DNA of 28,647 bases, from positions 1 to 28,647 of the IMG/VR virus record IMGVR_UViG_3300021960_000371; one strand, given 5' to 3'. The position numbers and the translations under genes were made by a program. The notes under the pieces are model-generated. The model was given only the letters and a program-made list of their open reading frames with translations. It did not search any database and was not told the DNA's origin. Numbering within the stretch: position 1 is the first letter of the stretch; each line of letters opens with the position of its first letter. Of the stretch, positions 16,396-24,002 are shown one piece after another. The DNA is from a virus.

Positions 16396-17872
16396 TGCAC
16401 AGATGTTGCCAGAAGGTGACACAGTTACACAAGAGATAGAGACTGAGCACTTAGGTGAAGGACATATAGATACAATAACAGAAACAACTACAACTGTTGA
16501 ACATAAAACAACAGGTGATATACTACATAAAGATACAGGTGTCGTAACCAGTAGGTACGAGGGAGATATGGATCAAGATTGGGGAGGGATTGGTTCAGCT
16601 AGTATGCTTAATTGTGATGCATACTTTGGTACAGGTACATGTGGTAAAGGAACGTCTACTTCACATTCAACATTTGATCAATACATAGACATAAGTGAAT
16701 TTTATATATCAGATGGTGGTGCTTTAGAATGGGAACTACAAATGCATCATTCACAAGCAAACACTACAGGATATTTTCAAACAAAAGGATATAATAATAA
16801 TGTTCTACAATGGGACACAGGACAGATTACATTAGAGAATAATCAAACACCTACAACATACACAGGAACGTATGATTTTGCAGGAGATTTAGATAAAGTA
16901 TTTATAAGAGTGGGTGGATCTAATAATTATTTCTTTGATAATGTAGAATACACAGTTAATTACAATCATATAACTACATCAGTAGAGACATGGATAGAGA
17001 TTGTTCAGCCTGGATTGATGGAAGATCAGATAACAGTAGAATTAATAGAGCAATATGATGTTGCTACACCAGAAGAACAATATCAAATGGATGAAATGAT
17101 GGAAGAGTTTGATATGGTTATGACCTTTGATATGCCTACTATGGACTATCCAATGGAAGAGATAGCTATAGAGATGCCAATAGAAGTTGATACTATAGGT
17201 ACTATGATGGAAGAATATAATGAAGGTACTATATCATATGAAGAAGTTATAACAGAAGTTCAAGAAATTGTACAAGAGATACAAGATATAGGTATGGATG
17301 TTGAAGTATCAATGCCTACATTAGAAGAAGTTAAAGAGGTTGTTATAGAAGAATCAGTAGAAGTTGAACCTGTTGTAGAAGTTATAGAAGAAGTTACTGA
17401 AGAGCCTGTTAAAATTGTAGAAGAAACTAACGAAGAACCTACAAAGGAGGTTGCTGATGTTTCTGAAGACAATAACATGGAAGAGATTAAAGAAGAAGTT
17501 AAAGAAGAGTCTGAACCACAAGAGAAGGAAGTTGCGAATAAGGATATGGAAACAGAAGAAGTGGATCAGAATGAGCCAAAGAAATTAGAAGTTACTAAAC
17601 AACAACAAAAGAAACAAGATAAAGCTAATCAAGTATTAGATACAATACAATCACAGTATGATCCTGTAGCACAACTAACAACCATAGCATTAGTTACTGC
17701 TCTTGGTCCTGATATACAACAGTATCAGCAACAAGATATAATGCAACAGATGCAATGGTATGAAGCAGAAGAAATATATAATGATGTAATAATGTCTGAT
17801 CCTCTAGGAGATTATATCTCTGTTAGATCTAACTTACAAATGGAAAGGATGATTCAGCAACAATATGAGTGA
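16340..17872 (+). CDS. Exported acidic protein with beta-rich domain and Glu/Val-rich low-complexity region
   Basis: A 510-aa protein. I chose the ATG pair at 16340/16343 because the next residues form a signal peptide (KVLLVSSLLFLCCSLSNA, cleavage before Gln); an upstream start at 16313 would only add basic residues. Residues about 20-220 look beta-rich and contain GGALEWELQMHHSQANTTGY, DTGQITLENNQTPTTYTGTY and FIRVGGSNNYFFDNV, like a small jelly-roll. Residues about 230-420 are strongly acidic with quasi-repeats of EE, EV and VE. The last 80 are Gln-rich. It overlaps the preceding gene by 56 nt in another frame and the next by 8 nt. No enzymatic motif was seen. It may be periplasmic or surface-exposed; function unknown. 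Confidence 0.68.
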   Translation: MMKVLLVSSLLFLCCSLSNAQMLPEGDTVTQEIETEHLGEGHIDTITETTTTVEHKTTGDILHKDTGVVTSRYEGDMDQDWGGIGSASMLNCDAYFGTGTCGKGTSTSHSTFDQYIDISEFYISDGGALEWELQMHHSQANTTGYFQTKGYNNNVLQWDTGQITLENNQTPTTYTGTYDFAGDLDKVFIRVGGSNNYFFDNVEYTVNYNHITTSVETWIEIVQPGLMEDQITVELIEQYDVATPEEQYQMDEMMEEFDMVMTFDMPTMDYPMEEIAIEMPIEVDTIGTMMEEYNEGTISYEEVITEVQEIVQEIQDIGMDVEVSMPTLEEVKEVVIEESVEVEPVVEVIEEVTEEPVKIVEETNEEPTKEVADVSEDNNMEEIKEEVKEESEPQEKEVANKDMETEEVDQNEPKKLEVTKQQQKKQDKANQVLDTIQSQYDPVAQLTTIALVTALGPDIQQYQQQDIMQQMQWYEAEEIYNDVIMSDPLGDYISVRSNLQMERMIQQQYE

Positions 17873-18443
17873 AGTAGAATATCAAGGTATTAAAGTAAAA
17901 GGTGGTAGATTATTTTTAATTTTCCCATTACTAGGAACTTTAGCTGGTGCAATATGGGCAGGATTTGAAGGCTATGCTAGATGGGTTGCTATGGAGGAAA
18001 AGATAAATGAATATGTGGCTCCTGATCTTTCTGGTTTTACTTTAAGACTAGAAGTATTAGAGGAAAGAATAGTATCATTACAAGAGAATGTTGATATAGA
18101 AACCAGTACATTAAAAGAACTAGTAGGTGCAGCACAAGATGATGCACGTACTATACGTACTGATATAAGGAATGATGTACATGAAGCACATGATCAAATA
18201 GCTAATGTAGACAAGAGATCAAGAGCTACTGAACAAGATATAAGAACTTCTCTTAGACAAACAGAGACAGATCTTAGAACTATGATTGATCATGCAAATG
18301 ATAGGTTTGATTCTAAAAGGACAGCAATCGAGTCTGATGCTCAACGAAGAATAGAACTAATAGATAGTAAATTAGCAGCATTAGAAACAAAGTTAAGGGA
18401 GATGCTACAACGAGCTTTAGATAATCCTTTAGCAGGACAGTAA
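17865..18443 (+). CDS. Membrane-anchored long coiled-coil protein
   Basis: A 192-aa protein, last gene of the plus-strand block, starting inside the end of the previous gene (8-nt overlap). A short polar N-terminus is followed by one TM segment (LFLIFPLLGTLAGAIWAGF, about residues 16-34). From about residue 55 to the end it is highly charged and heptad-like, with many Arg/Asp/Glu and repeated DIRxxL- and DLRTMI-like units, consistent with a long coiled coil outside the membrane. The topology fits an inner-membrane spanin subunit or a scaffold; no lipobox partner is obvious. Its stop codon directly abuts the stop of the terminase small subunit gene on the other strand. Confidence 0.68.
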   Translation: MSEVEYQGIKVKGGRLFLIFPLLGTLAGAIWAGFEGYARWVAMEEKINEYVAPDLSGFTLRLEVLEERIVSLQENVDIETSTLKELVGAAQDDARTIRTDIRNDVHEAHDQIANVDKRSRATEQDIRTSLRQTETDLRTMIDHANDRFDSKRTAIESDAQRRIELIDSKLAALETKLREMLQRALDNPLAGQ

Positions 18444-18851
18444 TTAGAACCCACATTTTTTTATAAGTTCATTTACTTTCTTTTTACCTAGTATCTTTAG
18501 TGTGTCTACTATACTAGCATCTAGTCCTTCAGGTGATACATCTACTTCTTTCTCACTCTTAGCACCTCTAATACGAGACAATAATTCTAATGCTTTGATA
18601 GCACTATTAGTATGACCATTAGCTTTAGCAAACTCATACTGTTTTTCTATTTCAGTTATTACATCTACTGAAGTCTCTAACGTATTCTCTAGTTCTTCAA
18701 TACGTTCTTTAATCTCTCCATTTTGTAGATTTCTATAGCCTTGATTGTAAGCAGATGAAGCAGCATATCCTGCAGTCTTTGCAGCTTCTGTTGCATTTCT
18801 ATGCAGGATATAAGCCTGTGCAAACTTCTCTTGTTTATCGTTAAGTGCCAT
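18444..18851 (-). CDS. terS: Terminase small subunit
   Basis: A 135-aa protein. The N-terminal half (LNDKQEKFAQAYILHRNATE, then AAKTAGY) is the helix-turn-helix DNA-recognition pattern of the Terminase_2 small-subunit family, followed by a charged helical oligomerisation region (IKERIEELENTLETSVDVI) and a C-terminal tail. It recognises the packaging site and loads DNA onto the large terminase, which is not in this window. It is the last gene of the minus-strand unit, coupled by TAATG to the gene before it, and its stop abuts the stop of the convergent plus-strand gene with no gap. The length is normal for the family. Confidence 0.85.
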   Translation of the reverse strand: MALNDKQEKFAQAYILHRNATEAAKTAGYAASSAYNQGYRNLQNGEIKERIEELENTLETSVDVITEIEKQYEFAKANGHTNSAIKALELLSRIRGAKSEKEVDVSPEGLDASIVDTLKILGKKKVNELIKKCGF

Positions 18852-19183
18852 TATATTTCTTGATCACTTTCTAATCTCCATTCAATAGTACCATCCTCTT
18901 TCTTTTCAAAACGATCTGAATCTACATGAGGTGTGATCTTCCAATCGCTATCTCTGCGAGTTGTAGCATCACACTTTGCATCAACAATCTTTATATCTTC
19001 TGGAGAATCTATATCAAAATCTATGAGATCATCATAGTAAGGACCTACTTTAGTTTGGAATGTATAAGATAACATTCTTTCGCAGTTCTCTAAACTTAGA
19101 TCTTTAGAGTAAGGTGCACTTTCAAATGTAGTACACTCCCCACGAAAACAAATGAGGAGCATAGCTACGTGAAATATTTCCAT
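18851..19183 (-). CDS. Small hypothetical protein, possibly exported
   Basis: A 110-aa protein linked by TAATG overlaps to both neighbours, which strongly supports the frame. The N-terminus (MEIFHVAMLLICF) is short and hydrophobic and could be a weak signal or anchor. The rest is acidic with Cys residues in GECTTF, ENCERM and DAKCDAT, compatible with disulfides if exported. No family is recognised. Neighbouring genes upstream are small membrane proteins, so an envelope location is plausible but unproven. Confidence 0.62.
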   Translation of the reverse strand: MEIFHVAMLLICFRGECTTFESAPYSKDLSLENCERMLSYTFQTKVGPYYDDLIDFDIDSPEDIKIVDAKCDATTRRDSDWKITPHVDSDRFEKKEDGTIEWRLESDQEI

Positions 19184-19308
19184 TATTCTGCTTGAGTAGT
19201 AGTTGGTGGTTTAGGCATAGGCAATTCAGGTGTATCGTCTTGAGAAAAATACCACCCACCAAAGGCAATTATTCCTACAACTATTCCTGCTATTATATAT
19301 TTTTTCAT
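19183..19308 (-). CDS. 41-aa single-TM small membrane protein
   Basis: A 41-codon ORF on the minus strand joined to both neighbours by TAATG overlaps at 19183 and 19308, so it fits exactly between two accepted genes. It begins MKKYIIAGIVVGIIAFGGWY, one Gly-zipper TM helix with a basic N-terminus, followed by a short Pro/Thr-rich tail ending in Glu. It is likely an inner-membrane protein with a short outside tail. The hydrophobic segment could alternatively serve as a signal peptide. Function unknown; a holin-like or membrane-organising role is only a guess. Confidence 0.72.
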   Translation of the reverse strand: MKKYIIAGIVVGIIAFGGWYFSQDDTPELPMPKPPTTTQAE

Positions 19309-19664
19309 TAGAATTTAAACTCCTGTTCAAAAAATATAACTCCATCATCATCTATGTTAGTTTCAAACTGATTCATATCTTTACCAGTTTGTCTAGTCCA
19401 ACCTATTTTAAATGAGTCACCATCTGATTGTTTATATTTACCAAATAATCTAAGTTTACTTTTTTGATCTTCATCCATATCAAAGTAATACCTATACCCT
19501 GCAGACCATTGACCTGTCTGTATAGAATCATTTGCTTCAGCTTCTTTAGTAGAAGGTCCAAATATAGAACCTATTATAATAATACCTACGAGTATTGCTG
19601 CAATAATATACGCAATCTTCTTAGTTTTATCTGTGGTAGCTTCAGTCTTAATCTTCTTAGCCAT
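19308..19664 (-). CDS. Small membrane-anchored protein with beta-rich outer domain
   Basis: A 118-aa protein with AAGGAG 7 nt before the ATG. A basic N-terminus is followed by one TM helix (IAYIIAAILVGIIIIGSIFG, about residues 17-36). The remaining 80 residues show alternating hydrophobic and polar residues (WSAGYRYYFDMDE, KSKLRLFGKY, FKIGWTRQTGKD, VIFFEQEFKF), like amphipathic beta-strands. The last residues FKF recall an outer-membrane beta-strand end, although a TM helix in front argues against a classical porin. No named family recognised. It is coupled by TAATG to the 41-aa membrane protein. Confidence 0.65.
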   Translation of the reverse strand: MAKKIKTEATTDKTKKIAYIIAAILVGIIIIGSIFGPSTKEAEANDSIQTGQWSAGYRYYFDMDEDQKSKLRLFGKYKQSDGDSFKIGWTRQTGKDMNQFETNIDDDGVIFFEQEFKF

Positions 19665-19732
19665 GTTATTTCTCCTTGTAGAGTTTTAGCAGATGAGATC
19701 CACTCCCATTCTGATTCATTATATGGAAACAT
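19586..19732 (-). CDS. Possible 48-aa ORF in the gap before the 118-aa membrane protein gene
   Basis: This frame starts with MFPYNESEWEWISSAKTLQG, has an AAAGGAG about 11 nt upstream, and fills the 74-nt gap after the methyltransferase gene. Its second half overlaps the 118-aa gene in another frame and becomes Arg/Leu-rich, which looks like an overlap by-product. It may be a coupling ORF that carries ribosomes to the next start, or chance. No homology is recognised. Confidence 0.3.
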   Translation of the reverse strand: MFPYNESEWEWISSAKTLQGEITWLRRLRLKLPQIKLRRLRILLQQYS

Positions 19733-19738
19733 GTGTGC

Positions 19739-20383
19739 TTATTCTCCTTTTATACATGTTCCTATTATACCTTTTTTTGATGTAGAAGTCAAGTATATTT
19801 TTAAATCTTTATAGTCTTCCCATACATGTTTTGCTTTATCTACCCACCACTCATGGTCAAATAAAGATACATGTACATTCTCTCCTTTATATTTACCTGT
19901 AGTAAATGTTTTTATAGCAGGTTCACAAGATACATTTATAAATACTGTTTTGTTAGCCAAACTACATATCTCTCTGATAATCCAATCTAAATCTTCTTCA
20001 GGTATATGTTCAAGTACATCAGTACATATTACTAGATCAGATTTTTTAGTAGGTAATTTATTATGTTCTGGTACACCTGGATCATATAAAAATAAATCTT
20101 CCACTCCCCACCATAGATGTAAAGGTTTGTCAAAGTTAGGTATTCTCTTTTTACTATTCATATATTTATATTGTTCTTTATAAGGATAACCTTTACCACA
20201 ACCATAATCTAAAATAGATTTACAATTATTATGTCTTATTATATCATATATATCTATAGCAAAAGGTATTAAACTTATACCTTGAAACTTACCCTCTTCT
20301 TCATGTAAATGTTTATAAGCTTCTATAAGCTCTAAATATTTTTCAGAAGGTTTAGGTTTCTTAGGCATTACATAATCATCCAT
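19739..20383 (-). CDS. Class I SAM-dependent methyltransferase
   Basis: A 214-aa protein. The start at 20383 has GAGG 9 nt upstream and overlaps the preceding stop by 8 nt; an ATG at 20422 would overlap by 47 nt and looks less likely. Motif I is SILDYGCGKG (about residues 56-65), the SAM-binding glycine loop, and DLVICTDVLEHI (116-127) is the Methyltransf_11/25-type post-motif. These are typical of small-molecule, lipid or sugar methyltransferases rather than base-specific DNA methylases, since no NPPY or PCQ motif is seen. Encoded after two glycosyltransferase genes, it probably methylates a sugar or surface glycan made by them. The substrate is unknown. Confidence 0.82.
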   Translation of the reverse strand: MDDYVMPKKPKPSEKYLELIEAYKHLHEEEGKFQGISLIPFAIDIYDIIRHNNCKSILDYGCGKGYPYKEQYKYMNSKKRIPNFDKPLHLWWGVEDLFLYDPGVPEHNKLPTKKSDLVICTDVLEHIPEEDLDWIIREICSLANKTVFINVSCEPAIKTFTTGKYKGENVHVSLFDHEWWVDKAKHVWEDYKDLKIYLTSTSKKGIIGTCIKGE

Positions 20384-22697
20384 CAAATGTTTCCTCAAAG
20401 GTTGGTTTTTTAGGTGATACATTCCATAGAGCAGTAACTAAAGTATCTTCACCATATAAATTTAAATTCATTTCCATAGGTGGATCATTAAAAGTTCTTT
20501 CACAATCTTGTGCCATAGCTAATAACTCACCAGTAGTCCAGAAGTACTGCTCACCTACACCTACCTTAAAGTATTTAGGTTTAGGTTCTTCATCTTCAGC
20601 ACCTGTAGTTTCTTTCTTTTGTTCTTCAGTAGGTTCTTCCATACAAGAATCAAAACCAAAGAGATCAAAGTTTCTAAATCCCATAGTATGCATGATACCT
20701 AGAGCTCGCATAGCAGCACACGTACCACCTGTAATAAGAGTAGCTCCTTGAGGTATACCTATATCAGGATTAAGAGTAACAGAATTATTAACCATCTTTT
20801 TATTTTGTTCTGCAGGATCACGCAATGATTCTGTAAATGCGTGCCATCCATGTATCTCTGCACCTTTATCTATTAAGTATTCAGTAACAGAAGGATCAGT
20901 CATAGATGCTACAAAGAACTTTGTTTTCTTTTCTATCTTTTTAAATAATTCTTTTCTTACTACACCATGTGTACTTACACCTGTAATAGGTCTAGGATCA
21001 AGAACAATACATGCCCAAGGTAGTATACCATTATCTACAAGTTTAGGATAAGAATGTTTAACACATACAATTTTACTATCAGGATTGTTTTTTATATGTG
21101 TTTTTAATTTATTAATATTTAAGTAAGGACCACCTGATACAAGAATAACATTACCATTATGTAATGGAAACTTACCTAACCATCTATCAATAAGTTTTAA
21201 ATTCTTTTTAATATTATCTCTAATAAAATCTTTAGGTACACAGTCTCTAGGATGTACAACTATAGGTACGTTTAATAATTTTTTAGGTAGATCAGGAAGT
21301 TTTTTATCACTTAATACAACTACTAAATGTGTATGTCCACCACCACGTACTAAATCTTGTGAAGGTATTACCCATCTACGTATACCATCTTTCTTTCCTT
21401 TAGGTAAACTTTCTACAATTTTATTTGTACCATGATATTTTTCTGGTGCATTATTTTTATCTTCATCTTCTCTAAAATAATTATCTATAACAACAACAGG
21501 ATTATGTTTTAAATTATCATAATCACTTTTAGTTGTAGCTATACTATTACCACCACCTATCAAAACAAAGTCAGCATTTAAATCATCACAATCTTTTAGT
21601 ATATCTCTGGAGTTACCTTTACCTAACTCAAATGTAAAGACTTTCTTTTTCTCCATCATCTTCTTTCTAAACTCTTGCAATCTTTTTATAACTGCAGACT
21701 TAGTATTGTGAGCTTTCAAATTAAATTCTTCAGCGTCTGTTTCAGGTGTACCATCTTCAAATAAATCAAAACCTCTATATAATATTTCATCTTGATTTTC
21801 AAATGCAGCAAGAGCCATCTCAATAGCACGACCACCATTCCAAGTACCTACTTCTATAATAGATTTAGGTTTGTACTCTCTTATAACATCAGCTAATTGT
21901 TTATATCTATTAGGTACAATATCTTGAGAGACTGTATCTTCTGATAAAGCTACTAATCTATTACCTTGATCATCCCTAATAGCTAGGTTCTTTATATTAT
22001 CTATACCTTCAAAGTGGGTAATGTAATCATTAATTTGTGGAAGATCTTGTATCTTCATACCATGAGCTTTATAAATATTTAGTAGTCTTTCAATTAAGAA
22101 AGAGTCATGCCACTCTCTATACTGTAAAAGTTCTCCTGATATATAAGCACCACGTAAGTCTCCAAGTAAATCAAGAGCAGGTCTTTTATTTAAATTAAAA
22201 GCTATGAAAGAAGTATCAAGATAAAATGTTTTATCTGGATAATGTCTAACACCTCTGTAAGCTACATCACAAGCTTCAGGTAGCATACCTAGTATATCAT
22301 TAACAACTAATCTTTTAGATGCAAGAGAGTCAGCATCAATCCATATCAACCAACCTGCATCTTTAGATTCTTCTGCTAATTCAAAAGCTTTTTCAGTTAA
22401 TGCAAAAACTTTATGTGACCATCTAAGAGAATCAAGATGCCAATTATAAGGTATAGTATTATTCTCTGTGCCATTATGTTCTTGATTAACTTTTAAAAAA
22501 TCTCTGTATTCTTCTACATCTTCTAAAGATTTTAACTTTATATCTTTTATAGAATAATTTTTAGGATCAAAGTCATGGTGATAAGCTGTAAAATTTATAG
22601 AAGGTTCCCAATTATTTTTGATAGATTTAAATAAATGATGTCCCACATCTGTATATATAGTCTCATTAAAAGACGTAACAAAATTTATTTTTGTCAT
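20376..22697 (-). CDS. Three-domain fusion: GT-A glycosyltransferase-like, methyltransferase-like, DUF115/Maf-like
   Basis: A 773-aa protein. Residues 1-240 look like a GT-A glycosyltransferase, with WLIWIDADS at 116-124 supplying a DxD-type metal site. Residues about 260-460 resemble a Rossmann methyltransferase of the Methyltransf_24 type (SIIEVGTWNGG at 279-289; the expected acidic residue in FVLIGGGNS, 377-385, is replaced by Gly). Residues about 510-760 match DUF115, the Maf/motility-accessory-factor glycosyltransferase-like family: VILVSGGPYL (517-526), GILPWACIVLDPRP (557-570), and TGGTCAAMRALG to FDLFGFDS (656-684). In bacteria Maf proteins glycosylate flagellin with nonulosonic acids. 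It shares ATGA with the GT8-like gene upstream. It probably builds or attaches a modified glycan; the acceptor is unknown. Confidence 0.72.
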   Translation of the reverse strand: MTKINFVTSFNETIYTDVGHHLFKSIKNNWEPSINFTAYHHDFDPKNYSIKDIKLKSLEDVEEYRDFLKVNQEHNGTENNTIPYNWHLDSLRWSHKVFALTEKAFELAEESKDAGWLIWIDADSLASKRLVVNDILGMLPEACDVAYRGVRHYPDKTFYLDTSFIAFNLNKRPALDLLGDLRGAYISGELLQYREWHDSFLIERLLNIYKAHGMKIQDLPQINDYITHFEGIDNIKNLAIRDDQGNRLVALSEDTVSQDIVPNRYKQLADVIREYKPKSIIEVGTWNGGRAIEMALAAFENQDEILYRGFDLFEDGTPETDAEEFNLKAHNTKSAVIKRLQEFRKKMMEKKKVFTFELGKGNSRDILKDCDDLNADFVLIGGGNSIATTKSDYDNLKHNPVVVIDNYFREDEDKNNAPEKYHGTNKIVESLPKGKKDGIRRWVIPSQDLVRGGGHTHLVVVLSDKKLPDLPKKLLNVPIVVHPRDCVPKDFIRDNIKKNLKLIDRWLGKFPLHNGNVILVSGGPYLNINKLKTHIKNNPDSKIVCVKHSYPKLVDNGILPWACIVLDPRPITGVSTHGVVRKELFKKIEKKTKFFVASMTDPSVTEYLIDKGAEIHGWHAFTESLRDPAEQNKKMVNNSVTLNPDIGIPQGATLITGGTCAAMRALGIMHTMGFRNFDLFGFDSCMEEPTEEQKKETTGAEDEEPKPKYFKVGVGEQYFWTTGELLAMAQDCERTFNDPPMEMNLNLYGEDTLVTALWNVSPKKPTFEETFDG

Positions 22698-23461
22698 ATC
22701 ATATAATCCCTATCAAATTCAATAATACCTTTCATCTTCAACCAATCAGCATCACTACACCATTCAACTGCATACTTACCTTCTATTGCTCCTCTTGGTT
22801 TCCAATCTTTAAACCAAGGACCACCTGTTGTAAAATGTACATTCTTTGCATCCATGTCTTCTGGTGAATGACCATCTAACCAATTCCATTCTTCAGGTAT
22901 TCTACCTATGTCTGCTTCTTTATCTGGCAACCAACCAAATCCATGTAACCATCTACCTGTTTGTGTATTAACTACTTTAGGAGTAAGTTGTTTATTTAAA
23001 GCATGTTCACAATTAAACATCATAAGACTTGACCAGTTCTTTCTACGATAAGGATGTTGTTCTTTACCATCCATCTTTGTAGTTTTTTCTGGTTCATATT
23101 TATGATGAACACAATATACAGGATAATAATCCATATCACATAAATCAAATAGATCATTAACGTCTGCACGTAAGTACATATCTGAATCCATAAACAAAGC
23201 TTTACCTTGATACATATTTAAAGCAGGTACTAAGAATCTACTGAAACTAAACTCTGTAGAGAAAGGTTTACCATCTATAACATCATATGGTTGACCATGT
23301 ATTAACTCAGACTTACGTGTATATATACCCATGTGTTCTAGTATATCTCTCTTTAATGGTACGATACGTATGTTCTTACCTGATATTCTTTCTATAGTAA
23401 ACTTTAAAACTTCGTATGCTGTATCTTCTTTTGGATCATATCCTATGTAAACTGTATTCAT
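22694..23461 (-). CDS. GT8-like glycosyltransferase
   Basis: A 255-aa protein with a GT-A fold signature: N-terminal NTVYIGYDPKEDTAYEV, nucleotide-binding beta-strands, STEFSFSRFLVPAL (68-81), and the metal-binding DSD at 92-94 in KALFMDSDMYLRADV. The segment NWSSLMMFNC (142-151) and a late HFTTGGPWF are also typical of this phage-encoded group. It should transfer a sugar from a nucleotide donor. GGAG lies 5 nt before the ATG, and a strong hairpin precedes it (23477-23512). It overlaps the next gene by ATGA, so the two glycosyltransferases are probably made together. Acceptor candidates are virion proteins, host LPS or another phage glycan; the sequence does not decide. Confidence 0.8.
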   Translation of the reverse strand: MNTVYIGYDPKEDTAYEVLKFTIERISGKNIRIVPLKRDILEHMGIYTRKSELIHGQPYDVIDGKPFSTEFSFSRFLVPALNMYQGKALFMDSDMYLRADVNDLFDLCDMDYYPVYCVHHKYEPEKTTKMDGKEQHPYRRKNWSSLMMFNCEHALNKQLTPKVVNTQTGRWLHGFGWLPDKEADIGRIPEEWNWLDGHSPEDMDAKNVHFTTGGPWFKDWKPRGAIEGKYAVEWCSDADWLKMKGIIEFDRDYMI

Positions 23462-23476
23462 TTTATCTCCATGTTA

Positions 23477-23512
23477 TGAGGGAGTGAAAGGAAATATAAA
23501 AACACTCCCTCA
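23477..23512. promoter_or_regulatory. Perfect 10-bp stem-loop between hsp20 and the GT8-like gene
   Basis: TGAGGGAGTG at 23477-23486 pairs with CACTCCCTCA at 23503-23512 around a 16-nt AT-rich loop. On the minus strand, where the genes lie, no U-run follows the stem, so it is not a canonical intrinsic terminator for that strand. On the plus strand CTTTT follows. It may be an mRNA processing or stability element that sets hsp20 apart from the glycosyltransferase message, or a weak terminator for stray plus-strand transcripts. Confidence 0.7.
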
Positions 23513-23520
23513 CTTTTAGG

Positions 23521-23937
23521 TTAGTGTATTGATATTTCTTTTGGTCTTTGTTCTTCAGGTATGTTATGTGTTAAACTAACACTCAATACACCATCCTCAA
23601 ACTCAGCACCTCCAACCTCTATATTCTCTGCAAGAGTAAAATCTTTAGAGAAAGATCTTCGTGCTATATTCTTATGAAGATAATCTCCATTAGAATTTTT
23701 AGAGTTAGACTCACCTTTTATAGTTAAGGTGTTGTCTTTTAACTGTATACTTAACTCGTCTTTCTTAAAACCTGCAACTGCAAGTTCTATTTTGTAGTTA
23801 CTTTCTCCTTCCTTTATGATATCATAAGGTGGATATTCGTTAGTAGTTAAGTTATTGTTGCTGTGTAGAGATACTAAGTGATCCATCAAATGATCAAACC
23901 CTATAGCATATCTATTTATATTATGAAATACACTCAT
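23521..23937 (-). CDS. hsp20: Hsp20 family small heat-shock protein (IbpA-like)
   Basis: A 138-aa protein with an alpha-crystallin domain at about residues 36-128: YPPYDI, then YKIELAVAGFKKDELSI, LTIKGE and the diagnostic DGVL (115-118). The C-terminal tail carries the oligomer-locking I-x-I motif (ISI, 135-137). It is closest in feel to the IbpA/HspH group of proteobacteria. It is an ATP-independent holdase that could protect folding of virion proteins. AAAGGA lies 6 nt before the ATG. A near-consensus sigma70 promoter 56-84 nt upstream makes it the first gene of a minus-strand unit that runs to terS. Hsp20 genes are known in cyanophages and other marine phages, so presence alone is not novel. 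Confidence 0.92.
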   Translation of the reverse strand: MSVFHNINRYAIGFDHLMDHLVSLHSNNNLTTNEYPPYDIIKEGESNYKIELAVAGFKKDELSIQLKDNTLTIKGESNSKNSNGDYLHKNIARRSFSKDFTLAENIEVGGAEFEDGVLSVSLTHNIPEEQRPKEISIH

Positions 23938-23971
23938 TTTTTATCCTTTCATTAAGCGATTAATAGAACCC

Positions 23972-24002
23972 ATTATGGCATTCTATAATGTAATTATGGC
24001 AT
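23972..24002. repeat. Direct repeat ATTATGGCAT x2 over the hsp20 promoter, 21 bp apart
   Basis: Identical 10-mers at 23972-23981 and 23993-24002 (plus-strand reading), with start-to-start spacing of 21 bp, two helical turns. One copy covers the -10 box of the minus-strand promoter; the other lies just past the expected transcription start. This geometry suits a regulator binding both copies on one DNA face. AT-richness makes some repetition expected, so the operator idea is an inference. Confidence 0.45.

Noticed and set aside
16340-16410. Outer-membrane lipoprotein (o-spanin) reading of the 510-aa protein
   Set aside because: The sequence before its cysteines (LLFLCC) does not fit a lipobox, and SNA before Gln is a good signal peptidase I site.
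17260-17478. Minus-strand ORF rich in Ser/Thr opposite the acidic region
   Set aside because: Its composition is the direct antisense product of the Glu/Val-rich repeats on the plus strand; no start signal was seen.
23477-23512. Intrinsic terminator for the hsp20 transcript
   Set aside because: The stem is perfect, but on the minus strand TAACATGG follows it rather than a U-run, so I listed it only as a hairpin of unknown role.
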